Shown piece by piece: positions 1-11,158 of a DNA stretch of 64,000 nt. Origin of the DNA: Pseudorhodoplanes sp. (GTDB lineage: Bacteria; Pseudomonadota; Alphaproteobacteria; Rhizobiales; Xanthobacteraceae); assembly GCA_019187085.1 (NCBI GenBank), contig JABARS010000007.1, forward strand, positions 1-64,000, given 5' to 3'. The notes under the pieces are model-generated. The model searched no databases, was not told the DNA's origin, and was given only the letters and a program-made list of their open reading frames with translations. Made by a program: the position numbers and the translations under genes. How positions within the stretch are numbered: position 1 is the stretch's first letter; each line of letters opens with the position of its first letter.

Positions 1-644
<644 letters not shown>

Positions 645-692
645 TTTTCAAAAAAACCGGCGGCGTTTCCGTCGCCCACGGAGGATAAGCGT

Positions 693-935
693 ATGGGTTC
701 CTTGAGCATCTGGCACTGGATCGTCGTGATCGTGGTGGTGCTGCTGCTGTTCGGGCGCGGGAAGATTTCCGAGCTGATGGGCGACATGGCCCAGGGCATC
801 AAGGCCTTCAAGAAGGGCATGGCGGACGACGACAAGGCCGCCGACGCCAAGAGCGAGCCGGTCAAGACGATCGACCATCAGACCGCGTCCGGCTCCACGT
901 CCGGCTCGTCGACGGAAAACCGCAAGGCCGTCTGA
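693..935 (+). CDS. tatA: Sec-independent protein translocase subunit TatA
   Basis: An 80-aa pore-forming subunit of the twin-arginine translocase, which exports folded proteins across the inner membrane. A short N-terminal membrane helix (residues ~6-20, rich in I/V/L) is followed by the family hinge FGRGK, an amphipathic helix ([17 protein letters not shown]) and a polar tail, the usual TatA shape and length. A GGAGGA ribosome site lies just upstream of the ATG. It is the first gene of tatA-tatB-tatC, with 120 bases between tatA and tatB. Confidence 0.96.
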   Translation: MGSLSIWHWIVVIVVVLLLFGRGKISELMGDMAQGIKAFKKGMADDDKAADAKSEPVKTIDHQTASGSTSGSSTENRKAV

Positions 936-1055
936 ACAAGGGTCGTCTGATCGCGGGCCGTCCGAACGGTTCGCCGCGAGCGGCGCGACGCCGGCCGGCA
1001 GGAGGACAAAGGAGGCCCGCATTCTTCCGGCGGGCCGTCCGGAGTTGACAATTCG

Positions 1056-1496
1056 ATGTTCGATATCGGCTGGAGCGAGCTTGTCGTCATTGGCATCGTC
1101 GCGCTGATTGTCATCGGCCCGAAGGAACTGCCCGGCGTGCTGCGCGCGGTCGGCCATTGGGTCGGCAAGGTCCGCCGCATGGCGTCCGACTTCCAGGGCC
1201 AGTTCCAGGAGGCGATGCGCGAGGCCGAGGTCGCCGATCTCAAGCGTCAGTTCGACGAGGCGGCCAGTGCCGCTTCCAACGCCGCGTCCGGATTGGACAA
1301 TCCGCTCGAGACCGCGCGCAAGGAAATCGAAACGACCTTCGAGCAGGGCACGCGCGAAGAGGGCGCGACCGCAGCGCCCGAAAGCGGCACGGCCAATCCG
1401 CCGCCCCCTGAGTCCGTGCCCGTCGAGCTTGTGCCCGCCGAACCTGCGTCGCCGGCGCCGCAGAGCGAACCCAAACGCGCGGGAGACACCGTGTGA
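1056..1496 (+). CDS. tatB: Sec-independent protein translocase subunit TatB
   Basis: A 146-aa TatB. The N-terminus [20 protein letters not shown] is the membrane helix; [10 protein letters not shown] is the family hinge, followed by a charged amphipathic helix to about residue 70. The C-terminal third is a Pro/Glu-rich, probably unstructured tail, as in other alphaproteobacterial TatB. With TatC it forms the receptor for twin-arginine signal peptides. Its stop codon overlaps the tatC start in the sequence GTGTGA, which implies translational coupling. Confidence 0.95.
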   Translation: MFDIGWSELVVIGIVALIVIGPKELPGVLRAVGHWVGKVRRMASDFQGQFQEAMREAEVADLKRQFDEAASAASNAASGLDNPLETARKEIETTFEQGTREEGATAAPESGTANPPPPESVPVELVPAEPASPAPQSEPKRAGDTV

Positions 1497-2344
1497 CCAG
1501 GGACGACGACGAGATCGAGGCCTCCAAGGCCCCGCTGATCGAGCACCTGATCGAGCTGCGATCGCGCCTGATCAAGGCGCTGATCGCGTTTGCCATCGCC
1601 TTCATCGGCTGCTTCTTCTTCGCCAAGCAGATCTACAACGTGCTGGTCTGGCCGTTCGTGTGGGTGGCGGGGCCGGAAAACTCGAAATTCATCTATACCG
1701 CGCTGCTCGAATATTTCCTCACCCAGCTCAAGCTTGCGATGTTCGGCGCCGCCTTCATCGCCTTTCCGGTGATCGCCGGGCAGATCTACATGTTCGTCGC
1801 GCCCGGCCTCTATCGCAACGAGCGCCAGGCCTTCCTGCCGTATCTGGTCGCGACGCCGATCTTCTTCGCGCTCGGCAGCGCCATGGTCTATTTCCTGGTC
1901 ATGCCGCTGCTCATCCGCTTCTCGCTCGGCATGCAGCAGATCCCGGGAGACGGGCAGGCGGAGATCGCGCTGCTGCCCAAGGTCGGCGAATATCTCTCGC
2001 TGATGATGTCGCTCATCTTCGCCTTCGGCATCGCCTTCCAGCTTCCCGTCATCCTCACGCTGCTCGGCCGCGTCGGCATCCTCACCTCGCAGCAACTGAA
2101 AGAAAAGCGGCGCTACTTCATCGTCATCGCCTTCATCCTCGCCGCCGTGCTGACGCCGCCGGACGTGATCAGCCAGCTCTCGCTCGCGCTGCCGCTGTGC
2201 ATTCTCTACGAGGGCTCGATCTGGGCGGTGCGCATGGTCGAGGTCAGGGCGGTGCAGGACAAGCAGAACAAGGCCGCGCAGGCCAAGACCGCGCAGGCCA
2301 AGGCGGCGGCGGACGGCGGCAACGCCGGCCAGCCGGCGGAGTAG
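1493..2344 (+). CDS. tatC: Sec-independent protein translocase subunit TatC
   Basis: A 283-aa polytopic membrane protein, the core of the Tat translocase that binds twin-arginine signal peptides. The N-terminal segment contains the family motif [14 protein letters not shown], and about six hydrophobic segments follow, with the conserved periplasmic loop [11 protein letters not shown] and the late segment LTPPDVISQ. The start is a GTG at 1493 overlapping the tatB stop by four bases. The last ~35 residues are an Ala/Lys/Gln-rich cytoplasmic tail. Confidence 0.97.
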   Translation: MTRDDDEIEASKAPLIEHLIELRSRLIKALIAFAIAFIGCFFFAKQIYNVLVWPFVWVAGPENSKFIYTALLEYFLTQLKLAMFGAAFIAFPVIAGQIYMFVAPGLYRNERQAFLPYLVATPIFFALGSAMVYFLVMPLLIRFSLGMQQIPGDGQAEIALLPKVGEYLSLMMSLIFAFGIAFQLPVILTLLGRVGILTSQQLKEKRRYFIVIAFILAAVLTPPDVISQLSLALPLCILYEGSIWAVRMVEVRAVQDKQNKAAQAKTAQAKAAADGGNAGQPAE

Positions 2345-2371
2345 CGCACGCCGGCGTTTGTCGCGTTTGTA

Positions 2372-2410
2372 TTGAAGCGCATTCTCTCGCCGCTCGTTCC
2401 CGTACCCGAA
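2372..2410. repeat. Short dispersed repeat, copy 1
   Basis: The stretch around ATTGAAGCGCATTCTCTC and the following CGCTCGTTCCCGTACCCG recurs nearly unchanged at 22914-22957. In both places it opens a non-coding region that also contains the ~330-bp repeat. Confidence 0.7.
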
Positions 2411-2412
2411 GC

Positions 2413-2468
2413 CCCGTCATTGCCGGGCAACCGGATGGATGCGCGGGTCAAGCCCGCGCATGACCGGG
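2413..2468. repeat. Interspersed palindromic element, copy 1
   Basis: A palindromic element bounded by CCCGTCATTGCCGGG and a C-terminal arm ending CATGACCGGG, with an internal GCGCGGGTCAAGCCCGCGC hairpin. The same family occurs at 37711-37835 and inside uvrA at 29073-29171. Confidence 0.7.
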
Positions 2469-2519
2469 ATTGGTTCAGTGTCATTGGGAAATGCTTTTGC
2501 GTTGGGTTGGCTCCATGGC

Positions 2520-2562
2520 TGTCATGGTCGTGATGGCCGGGCTTGTCCCGGCCATCCCGCCT
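2520..2562. repeat. Half copy of the palindromic element
   Basis: GTCGTGATGGCCGGGCTTG and the paired TCCCGGCCATCC form a hairpin almost identical to one arm of the element inserted in uvrA (29074-29100). Confidence 0.6.
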
Positions 2563-2701
2563 GGGGACGCGCAGTGCCTGCCTGGGCGGGATAGTGTCGT
2601 CGGTTCGGTCTGCGGACCGGACGCCGGAAAGCGGCCGGTGCCGCGGTCTTCCTGACGATCGCAACTTTTTGGCCCGCGCTCCCGGGACGTCGAGAGGCGA
2701 C

Positions 2702-2730
2702 TTGACAGGGCCTGTTCACTAGGATTATAT
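2702..2730 (+). promoter_or_regulatory. Sigma70-like promoter in front of the ~330-bp repeat, copy 1
   Basis: TTGACA at 2702-2707, a 17-base spacer, then TTATAT at 2725-2730. The second repeat copy keeps the same boxes and spacing (23747-23719, minus strand) although the spacer sequence differs. Confidence 0.55.
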
Positions 2731-3035
2731 TCATACAACCTCGTCCGCTTGAGGGGCGCTTGTCGCGAGGCGTTGCGAAGGCGGGACGAAGGGGAGGGCG
2801 CCGCCGGAGATACGGCGGCCGCCGCTCCCCTGGGCACGGTCCGGCAAATCCGGGCCATGACCGGTGCGGTGCCCGCGGGCCGGTCTCGCAAGCCGGCACC
2901 CGGGCGACGGCGGGGCTCCGCCCGAGGCCACTGATGAGCCTCCGCCAGGAGCTGGCTGACGGCCGACCGGCGGTGAAAGCCGCGACCGGTTCTGCCGAAA
3001 GCGCGGCCCGCCGTCGCAGTGAGAACGCCGCGATG
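2702..3035 (+). repeat. Long intergenic repeat, copy 1 (candidate multicopy RNA)
   Basis: About 330 bases clearly homologous, read as reverse complement, to 23415-23747. Shared blocks include CTCGTCCGCTTGAGG, GCTTGTCGCGAGGCGTTGCG, GGGCGACGGCGGGGCTCCG and CTGACGGCCGACCGGCGG. Similarity begins at the promoter and fades after the block near GTCGCAGTGAGAACGCCG. Differences between copies include single-base indels, which argues against a conserved protein. Function unknown. Confidence 0.7.
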
Positions 3036-3217
3036 GTGCGTCGGGAGACGCGGCGGCTCCGGAGACGGGGCCGTCCCTTACGGACTGGTTGCGTCGCTCG
3101 ACGCACCATCCCCCTCTCTTTCCGTTGAAGGGAGGGACGTCCCCGCGGATGCGGGGAACGAAGGCAGGCGGCCCCTCCGCCTCAAACAACAGGGGCGGCG
3201 GAGCGTTGGCTGATCCC

Positions 3218-3256
3218 GGCCATGGTTGCCGGTCATGGCTGCCGGTCATGGCAGCG
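3218..3256. repeat. Three 13-bp tandem units upstream of serS
   Basis: GGCCATGGTTGCC, GGTCATGGCTGCC and GGTCATGGCAGCG lie head to tail about 75 bases before the serS start. Possibly slipped-strand expansion; no role is evident. Confidence 0.6.
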
Positions 3257-3321
3257 CCGCGGATGGCCCGCGAATGACCTGCCGGATAAGGCTGTTATAA
3301 GAAGCCCCTCGATTCTGTTGA

Positions 3322-4887
<1,566 letters not shown>

Positions 4888-5040
4888 AATGATGCGTTTT
4901 TCCATGTGTCGTCCCGGGCGCGGCGCGGCGCGCAGTGATGCGCTATGCATCTGGGACCGTTCCAGTCCTTTGTCCGTAACGCTCCCGGATCGGCGGCGCA
5001 CCGCCTTGCGCTGCGCCGCATCCGGGACACGGGAATTCTG

Positions 5041-5805
5041 ATGCGTATCCTGGTCACCAATGACGACGGCATCCATGCCGCGGGCCTCAAGGTCTGCGAG
5101 GAGATCGCGCGCGAATTGTCCGACGACGTGTGGGTGGTGGCGCCCGAGATCGACAATTCCGGCGTCTCGCATTCGCTCTCGCTCAACGATCCGCTGCGGC
5201 TGCGCGAGATCGGGCCGCGCCATTTCGCAGTCAAGGGCACACCGACCGACTGCGTGATCATGGCGGTGCGCCACATCTGCGCCGACACGAAATTCGACCT
5301 CGTTCTCTCCGGCGTCAATCGCGGCTCGAACGTCGCCGAGGACGTCACCTATTCCGGCACGGTGGCCGGCGCGCTCGAAGGCACCGTGCTCGGCGTGCCC
5401 TCGATCGCGCTGTCGCAGGCCTACGGTCCGGGCGGGCGCGACCGGCCGCACTGGGAGACCGGCCGCACGCATGCCGTCGGCGTCATCCGCCGCGTGCTGG
5501 CGACCGGCATTCCGCGCGGCGTGCTGGTCAACATCAATTTCCCCGATTGCCTGCCCGACGAGGTGCAGGGCATCTCGGTCACCGCGCAGGGCACGCGCGA
5601 CCAGGAGATGCTGCGCATCGACGCGCGCTTTGACGGCCGCGGCAATCCGTATTACTGGCTCGCCTTCGCGCGCAAGGGCAGGCCGGCGGCGGCGAGCGGC
5701 TCCGATCTGTCGGCGCTGGTGTCGAACCGCATTTCGGTCACGCCGCTGCGGCTCGATCTCACCGACGAGCCGTTCATGACCCGGCTCGCCGATGTGTTCG
5801 ACTGA
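5041..5805 (+). CDS. surE: 5'/3'-nucleotidase SurE
   Basis: A 254-aa nucleotidase acting on nucleoside monophosphates, in the metal-dependent SurE family. The ATG at 5041 is chosen because the family starts [15 protein letters not shown], where NDD binds the metal; longer in-frame extensions upstream look non-coding. Other family signatures are [22 protein letters not shown] and [20 protein letters not shown]. It precedes pcm by 31 bases, the widespread surE-pcm-nlpD order of Proteobacteria. Confidence 0.96.
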   Translation: MRILVTNDDGIHAAGLKVCEEIARELSDDVWVVAPEIDNSGVSHSLSLNDPLRLREIGPRHFAVKGTPTDCVIMAVRHICADTKFDLVLSGVNRGSNVAEDVTYSGTVAGALEGTVLGVPSIALSQAYGPGGRDRPHWETGRTHAVGVIRRVLATGIPRGVLVNINFPDCLPDEVQGISVTAQGTRDQEMLRIDARFDGRGNPYYWLAFARKGRPAAASGSDLSALVSNRISVTPLRLDLTDEPFMTRLADVFD

Positions 5806-5836
5806 GCGCGGCGCGGGACGCTGAGAGGAGGGCGCT

Positions 5837-6496
5837 GTGCCGGATGCGCCATTGGGCCACGGCAAGGTTGGCCGCATGGAATTCCTGCTGGCGCTGCGTC
5901 AGCGCGGCATCAGCGATCCCGCCGTGCTGCGCGCGATGGACGAGGTGCCGCGCGAGAGTTTCGTCGACTTTCCGGTGCGTCCGCAGGCCTATGCCGACCA
6001 GGCGCTGCCGATCGCCTGCGGCCAGACCATCAGTCAGCCCTATATCGTCGCCTACATGACCGAGCAGCTGCGCGTGAAGCCGCAGCACCGCGTGCTCGAA
6101 GTCGGCACCGGCTCCGGCTATCAGGCGGCGGTGCTCTCGCGGCTTGTGCGCGAGGTGGTCAGCATCGAGCGTTTCCGCACGCTCGCCGACGTGGCGCGCA
6201 AGCGCCTCACCGCGCTCGGCTACGACAATGTCGAGGTGCTGGTCGGCGACGGCATGCAGGGCTGGCCGGAGCGCGCGCCGTTCGACCGCATCATCGTCAC
6301 CGCCGCCGCCGAGGAGATCCCGCAGGCGCTGACCGAACAGCTTGCCGACGGCGGCGTCATGCTGCTGCCGCTCGGGCCGCAGGCGGGCACCCAGCATATC
6401 GTGCGCGTCACCAAGAGCGGCGAAACGCTGCAGGAGGAGCGGCTGATCGCGGTGCGTTTCGTGCCGCTCCTGCCGGGCACCGCGCGCGAGCTGTGA
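5837..6496 (+). CDS. pcm: Protein-L-isoaspartate O-methyltransferase
   Basis: A 219-aa S-adenosylmethionine-dependent enzyme that methylates L-isoaspartyl residues for repair of aged proteins. Start is GTG at 5837 with GAGAGGAGG upstream. Visible motifs are the substrate-side VPRESFVDF, the active-site segment [13 protein letters not shown], the SAM-binding [14 protein letters not shown] and post-motif [15 protein letters not shown]. Lies between surE and an NlpD-like gene. Confidence 0.96.
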   Translation: MPDAPLGHGKVGRMEFLLALRQRGISDPAVLRAMDEVPRESFVDFPVRPQAYADQALPIACGQTISQPYIVAYMTEQLRVKPQHRVLEVGTGSGYQAAVLSRLVREVVSIERFRTLADVARKRLTALGYDNVEVLVGDGMQGWPERAPFDRIIVTAAAEEIPQALTEQLADGGVMLLPLGPQAGTQHIVRVTKSGETLQEERLIAVRFVPLLPGTAREL

Positions 6497-6609
6497 CGGC
6501 TACGAGGTCCAAACATGGTTAAGGCTTCGTGTCCGGATCCGCTTAAATCCTTATTTACTTCGCAAGTGTTTTACTCGGGCGCATCGCTTCCCGTGTCGCG
6601 TTTGAGTGA

Positions 6610-8016
6610 GTGCGTATCATGCGTCCCCCTGTCGGGCCTGTCCGCTCGTCGTCATGGCCGTGCCTGGCGATCGCCGTTGCCGCCCCGATCCTGCTTGCCG
6701 GATGCAGCTCCGAATCCGGCCGGTTCAACGAAGGCGCGTTCTCCAATCCGTTCCGCTCGTCGGGCGCGCCCACCAGCGGCGACGTCACCGGCTCGGTTCC
6801 GCAGCGCTCCGCGCAGGTGGAGACGCGGCCCTTGCCCTCGCATCAGGGCGGCTACCAGCAGCCCTATCCGCAGCGTTCGGCGCCACCCGCGACCCGTCCC
6901 GCGCAGACGTCCGGCATCGCCGGCGGCGGTCCGGGCCTTGCCTCCTATCAGCCTTCGGCCGCACAACCTGCGCCGCCGCCCGCGCCGCATTACGAAGTCA
7001 CCGGTTCCGTGCGCGCGCCGGCTGCGCCGCCGCCTGCGGCCGCGCGTCCTTCCTCGAACGGTCCCTGGCAATGGGAAGGCGGCTCGGCGATCACCGTCGG
7101 CGACGGCGAGACGCTCGACACCGTCTCCAACCGCTTCGGCGTGCCGGCGTCCGCGATCGCGCAGGCCAACGGCCTGCCGCCGAACGCCTATCTCTATCCG
7201 GGGCAGCGCCTCGTCATCCCGCGTTACAATTATTCGACGCCGCCGCAGGCGTCGGCGCCTGCGCCCGCGCCGATGCGCGCGACCGTCAACACCACGAGCC
7301 ATCGCACGACGCCGGTCCCCGCCACGAGCGGCCAGGTGCATGTCGTAGCGCCGGGCGAGAGCCTGATGGGGATCGCGCGCCGCTACGGCAAGTCGGTGAC
7401 CGAGCTCGCCGCCGCCAACAATATCCAGCCGCATCACAAGGTGCTGATCGGCGACCGCCTCGTCATTCCGGGCGCGCGTCCGGCGACGAATGCCTCGCGC
7501 GTGCCGCCGCCGGCGCCTGCCCCGCAGCGCTATGCGAGCGCGCCGGCGCCGATGCCGACCGCGCGGGTCGCAACGCCGGTCGCCGAAGCGGTGAAGGATG
7601 AGCCGCCCACGAGCGCGGACGCCCATGCCGGCGCCGCCGGTTTCCGCTGGCCGGCGCGCGGACGCATCATCGCCGGCTTCGGTCCCAAGCCGACCGGCCA
7701 GCAGAACGACGGCGTCAATATCGCGCTGCCCGAAGGCACGCCGGTCAAGGCCGCCGACGACGGTGTGGTCGCCTATGCCGGAAGCGAGCTGAAGGGCTAC
7801 GGCAACCTCGTCCTCGTGCGCCATTCAAACGGCTACGTGACCGCCTATGCGCATGCGAGCGAGCTCCTGGTGAAGCGCGGCGACACGATCAAGCGCGGGC
7901 AGGTCATCGCCAAGTCCGGCCAGACCGGCAACGTGACGTCGCCCCAGCTTCATTTCGAGATCCGCAAGGGTGCGACCCCGGTCGACCCGATGCAGCACCT
8001 GCCGGCGGCAGGGTAA
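6610..8016 (+). CDS. NlpD-like lipoprotein: LysM repeats and degenerate M23 (LytM) domain
   Basis: A 468-aa envelope lipoprotein. A signal peptide ends at the lipobox LLAGC (cysteine near residue 35). Two LysM peptidoglycan-binding repeats follow (about residues 158-200 and 238-285), separated by Pro/Ala-rich linkers, and a C-terminal M23 domain (about 340-465). The zinc histidine expected before GVNIALPEG is missing and the metal Asp position is Asn, while the late LHFEIR is kept. As in E. coli NlpD, this predicts an amidase activator rather than a peptidase, acting in septal wall splitting; that role is inference. Start is GTG at 6610, or ATG at 6619. Confidence 0.9.
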   Translation: MRIMRPPVGPVRSSSWPCLAIAVAAPILLAGCSSESGRFNEGAFSNPFRSSGAPTSGDVTGSVPQRSAQVETRPLPSHQGGYQQPYPQRSAPPATRPAQTSGIAGGGPGLASYQPSAAQPAPPPAPHYEVTGSVRAPAAPPPAAARPSSNGPWQWEGGSAITVGDGETLDTVSNRFGVPASAIAQANGLPPNAYLYPGQRLVIPRYNYSTPPQASAPAPAPMRATVNTTSHRTTPVPATSGQVHVVAPGESLMGIARRYGKSVTELAAANNIQPHHKVLIGDRLVIPGARPATNASRVPPPAPAPQRYASAPAPMPTARVATPVAEAVKDEPPTSADAHAGAAGFRWPARGRIIAGFGPKPTGQQNDGVNIALPEGTPVKAADDGVVAYAGSELKGYGNLVLVRHSNGYVTAYAHASELLVKRGDTIKRGQVIAKSGQTGNVTSPQLHFEIRKGATPVDPMQHLPAAG

Positions 8017-8026
8017 GCGCGGCGTT

Positions 8027-8932
8027 TCAGCCCTGCAACCGGACGCCCATGCGCCCGGCCAGATCCTGGATGTATTGCCAGGCCACGCGGCCCGAACGCG
8101 AGCCGCGCGTCGTCGACCATTCGAGCGCCTCGCGCCGCAGGTCGTCGGGCTGGACCGGGATGCGGAAGTGGCTGGCATAGCCTTCCACCATGGCGAGGAA
8201 TTCGTCCTGGCTGCATTTGTGGAAGCCGAGCCACAGGCCGAACCGGTCGGACAGCGACACCTTCTCCTCGACCGCCTCGCCCGGATTGATCGCGGTCGAG
8301 CGCTCGTTCTCCATCATGTCGCGCGACATGAGGTGGCGACGGTTTGAGGTCGCATAGAGGATCACGTTCTCCGGCCGCCCCTCGATGCCGCCTTCGAGCA
8401 CGGCTTTCAGCGACTTGTAGGACGTGTCGTCGCCGTCGAACGACAGGTCGTCGCAGAAAACGATGAAGCGGTAGGAGGTCTCGCGCAGGAGGCCCATCAG
8501 GTCGGGCAGGCTCTCGATGTCCTCGCGGTGGATTTCGATCAGCTTCAGCGTTCCGGCCTTCTTGCCGAGCCCGGCATTGACCGCTGCGTGGCTTGCCTTG
8601 ACCAGCGAGGACTTGCCCATGCCGCGCGCGCCCCACAGCAGCGCATTGTTGGCCGGCAGGCCGCGCGCGAAGCGCTCGGTATTTTCCAGCAGCGTGTCGC
8701 GCATGCGGTCGATGCCCTTGAGCAGGGTCATCTCCACGCGGTTGACGCGTGCGACCGGGGCGAGGCGGTGGCCCTCGGCGTGCCAGACGAAGGCGTCGGC
8801 GGCCGTAAAGTCGGGGGCTGCGGGCGAGGGCGGCGCGAGGCGCTCGAGCGCCGTGGCGATGCGCGCCAGCGCCGGATCGGCGGCCGGGACGGCGCGGCGG
8901 GCGGCTTTTGGGGGGCGTTTGGCCTTGGGCAT
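8027..8932 (-). CDS. DUF815-family ATP-binding protein
   Basis: A 301-aa AAA-type ATPase of the DUF815 family. The ATG at 8932 gives a Lys/Arg/Ala-rich N-terminus; conserved sequence begins near residue 45. Walker A is GARGMGKSS, Walker B-like FIVFCDDLSFD, and the sensor region reads ILYATSNRRHL. The segment SDRFGLWLGFHKCSQDEFL is typical of the family. The biochemical role is not established. It converges with the NlpD-like gene, with only 10 bases between the stops. Confidence 0.9.
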   Translation of the reverse strand: MPKAKRPPKAARRAVPAADPALARIATALERLAPPSPAAPDFTAADAFVWHAEGHRLAPVARVNRVEMTLLKGIDRMRDTLLENTERFARGLPANNALLWGARGMGKSSLVKASHAAVNAGLGKKAGTLKLIEIHREDIESLPDLMGLLRETSYRFIVFCDDLSFDGDDTSYKSLKAVLEGGIEGRPENVILYATSNRRHLMSRDMMENERSTAINPGEAVEEKVSLSDRFGLWLGFHKCSQDEFLAMVEGYASHFRIPVQPDDLRREALEWSTTRGSRSGRVAWQYIQDLAGRMGVRLQG

Positions 8933-9151
8933 TGTCAGGTTCCTGCGGGGGCACCCCTTAGCGGGCTCGCGGGCGGCCGGCAACCCATTGTTTTGGCCGC
9001 CGGATTTGGGTCGCCAAACCGCTCGGCGCGACGTCGGCAACGTTGCAATTGGGCGCGTGCCGGTTATAGTCCGCGCCGATTTTCAGGCGCGGCGCCGGGG
9101 CTCGATCCGGCAGGACAATCGCGCCGAACGCAAGCTCAGAGGGGCCGTTCG

Positions 9152-9484
9152 ATGCTGATTTCTCCTGCTTATGCCCAAGGTGCCGGTCTCGGCGGCGACA
9201 ACATGCTGGTGTCGCTTCTGCCGTTCATCCTGATCTTCGTGATCATGTATTTCCTGATTCTGCGCCCGCAGCAGAAGCGCATGAAGCAGCATCAGGAAAT
9301 GGTGAAAAACCTGCGCCGCGGCGATACCGTCGTGACCTCCGGCGGCCTGATCGGCAAGGTGACCAAGGTCATCGACGACGACCAGGTCGAAATGGAAATC
9401 GGCGAGGACATGCGCATCCGCCAAGTCCGCCAGATGATCGCCGAGGTGCGCACGAAGGGCGAGCCGGTCAAGGACGACGCCTGA
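9152..9484 (+). CDS. yajC: Preprotein translocase subunit YajC
   Basis: A 110-aa accessory subunit of the Sec translocon. It has one membrane helix (LLPFILIFVIMYFLILRPQ) followed by the conserved QQKRMKQHQEMV and RRGDTVVTSGGLIGKV segments. The ATG at 9152 gives the normal short N-terminus and has a GAGG ribosome site upstream. First gene of yajC-secD-secF. Confidence 0.96.
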   Translation: MLISPAYAQGAGLGGDNMLVSLLPFILIFVIMYFLILRPQQKRMKQHQEMVKNLRRGDTVVTSGGLIGKVTKVIDDDQVEMEIGEDMRIRQVRQMIAEVRTKGEPVKDDA

Positions 9485-9534
9485 TCGCGCCGTCCGCCTC
9501 ACGCCCGATTGCAGCGCCATAACGGTCCGGGACG

Positions 9535-11133
9535 ATGCTCTATTTTTCGCGGTGGAAGACGGCGGTGGTTCTCGGAATTACCGCGCTCGTTTGCCTGTGC
9601 GCGGTGCCGAATTTTTTCCCCGAGAAGGTGGTCGATACCTGGCCGAAATGGGCGCAGCGTCACATCGTGCTCGGCCTCGATCTGCAGGGCGGCTCGCACA
9701 TCCTGCTCGAAGTCGATTCCAATGCGGTGCGCAAGGAGAAGGTCGAGGCGCTGCGCGACGACGTGCGCCGCGTGGTGCGCGAGAACCGGCTGGGCAGCCC
9801 GGGCGCTGCGGCCATTCGCGGCAATACGGTCGAATATCGTCTGCGTGAGGGGGCCGATCCCGCGCTCGCGCTGACCAAGTTCCGCGAGCTTGCCCAGCCG
9901 CTCGGCGGCATCATGGGGCCGACCGGCCAGCGCTCGGTCGACGTGGTCGATGCCGGCAATGGGCTTTTCCGGCTCACGGTGACCGAGCCGGCCATGCTGG
10001 AGCGCATCCGCCAGTCGGTCGACCAGTCGATCCAGATCGTCGAGCGGCGCGTCAACGAGCTGGGCACGGTCGAGCCGTCGATCGCGCGCCAGGGCGCCGA
10101 CCGCGTGCTGGTCCAGGTGCCCGGTTTGCAGGATCCCTCGCGCCTGAAGGATCTGCTCGGCAAGACTGCCAAGCTCACCTTCCGCATGGTCGACATGACC
10201 GCGGCGCCCGAGCCGGGCCGGGTCCCCCCGGATTCCGAAATCCTGCAGGGCTCGCGCGCCGAAAACCGCCAGCCCTACCTGATCGAGAAGCGTGTCGTGG
10301 TCTCCGGCGAGGACCTCACCGACGCCCAGCCCGGGTTCGATCAGCGCACGAGCGAGCCGATCGTCACGTTCCGCTTCAATTCGAATGGCGCGCGCCGTTT
10401 CGCGCAGGCCACGCAGGAAAATGTCGGCCGCCCGTTCGCCATTGTGCTCGACAACGAAGTCATCTCCGCGCCGGTGATCCGCGAGCCGATCCTGGGCGGA
10501 TCGGGCCAGATTTCCGGCGGCTTCACCGTGCAGCAGGCCAACGACCTCGCCATCCTGCTGCGCGCGGGCGCATTGCCCGCCCCGCTCACGATCATCGAAG
10601 AACGCACCGTCGGTCCCGGTCTCGGCCAGGACTCGATCGAGAAGGGCACCCGCGCGGCCTGGATCGGCTCGCTGCTGGTTGTCCTTTTCATGTTCGCGAC
10701 CTACGGCCTGTTCGGCCTGTTCGCGAACATTGCGGTTGCGATCAACGTGGCCATGATTTTCGGCGTCCTGTCGCTGCTCAATGCCACGCTCACGCTGCCC
10801 GGCATCGCCGGCGTCGTGCTGACGGTCGGCATCGCCGTCGACTCGAACGTGCTGATCTATGAACGTATCCGCGAGGAGGTGCGGGCCGGCCGCACGCCGA
10901 TCAGTGCGCTCGATGCCGGCTTCACGCGCGCGCTGGCGACGATTCTCGACTCCAACATCACGACCTTCATCGCCGCCGCCGTCCTGTTCTATATCGGCAC
11001 CGGTCCGGTGCGCGGCTTCGCCGTGACGCTCGGCATCGGCATCATCACGACCGTATTCACCGCCTTCACGCTCACCCGCTTGATGGTCGCAGCCTGGTTC
11101 CGCTGGTGGCGCCCGCAAACGATTCCGATCTGA
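9535..11133 (+). CDS. secD: Protein translocase subunit SecD
   Basis: A 532-aa subunit of the proton-driven SecDF complex, which helps pull preproteins across the inner membrane. One N-terminal membrane helix is followed by a large periplasmic region: LGLDLQGGSHILLEVD, the P1 area VERRVNELGTVEPSIARQG, and GQISGGFTVQQANDLAILLRAGALPAP. The C-terminal RND-type membrane domain contains GIAVDSNVLIYERIREE, whose Asp belongs to the proton pathway. Followed by secF after 25 bases. Confidence 0.97.
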   Translation: MLYFSRWKTAVVLGITALVCLCAVPNFFPEKVVDTWPKWAQRHIVLGLDLQGGSHILLEVDSNAVRKEKVEALRDDVRRVVRENRLGSPGAAAIRGNTVEYRLREGADPALALTKFRELAQPLGGIMGPTGQRSVDVVDAGNGLFRLTVTEPAMLERIRQSVDQSIQIVERRVNELGTVEPSIARQGADRVLVQVPGLQDPSRLKDLLGKTAKLTFRMVDMTAAPEPGRVPPDSEILQGSRAENRQPYLIEKRVVVSGEDLTDAQPGFDQRTSEPIVTFRFNSNGARRFAQATQENVGRPFAIVLDNEVISAPVIREPILGGSGQISGGFTVQQANDLAILLRAGALPAPLTIIEERTVGPGLGQDSIEKGTRAAWIGSLLVVLFMFATYGLFGLFANIAVAINVAMIFGVLSLLNATLTLPGIAGVVLTVGIAVDSNVLIYERIREEVRAGRTPISALDAGFTRALATILDSNITTFIAAAVLFYIGTGPVRGFAVTLGIGIITTVFTAFTLTRLMVAAWFRWWRPQTIPI

Positions 11134-11158
11134 CGCACGCATTCACCGCGAGGCCGCC

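Noticed and set aside
2481..3249. Several overlapping minus-strand open frames of 130-195 codons in the tatC-serS gap
   Set aside because: Arg/Pro/Ala-rich with no family similarity, overlap the dispersed repeats, and the second repeat copy has indels that change the frame.
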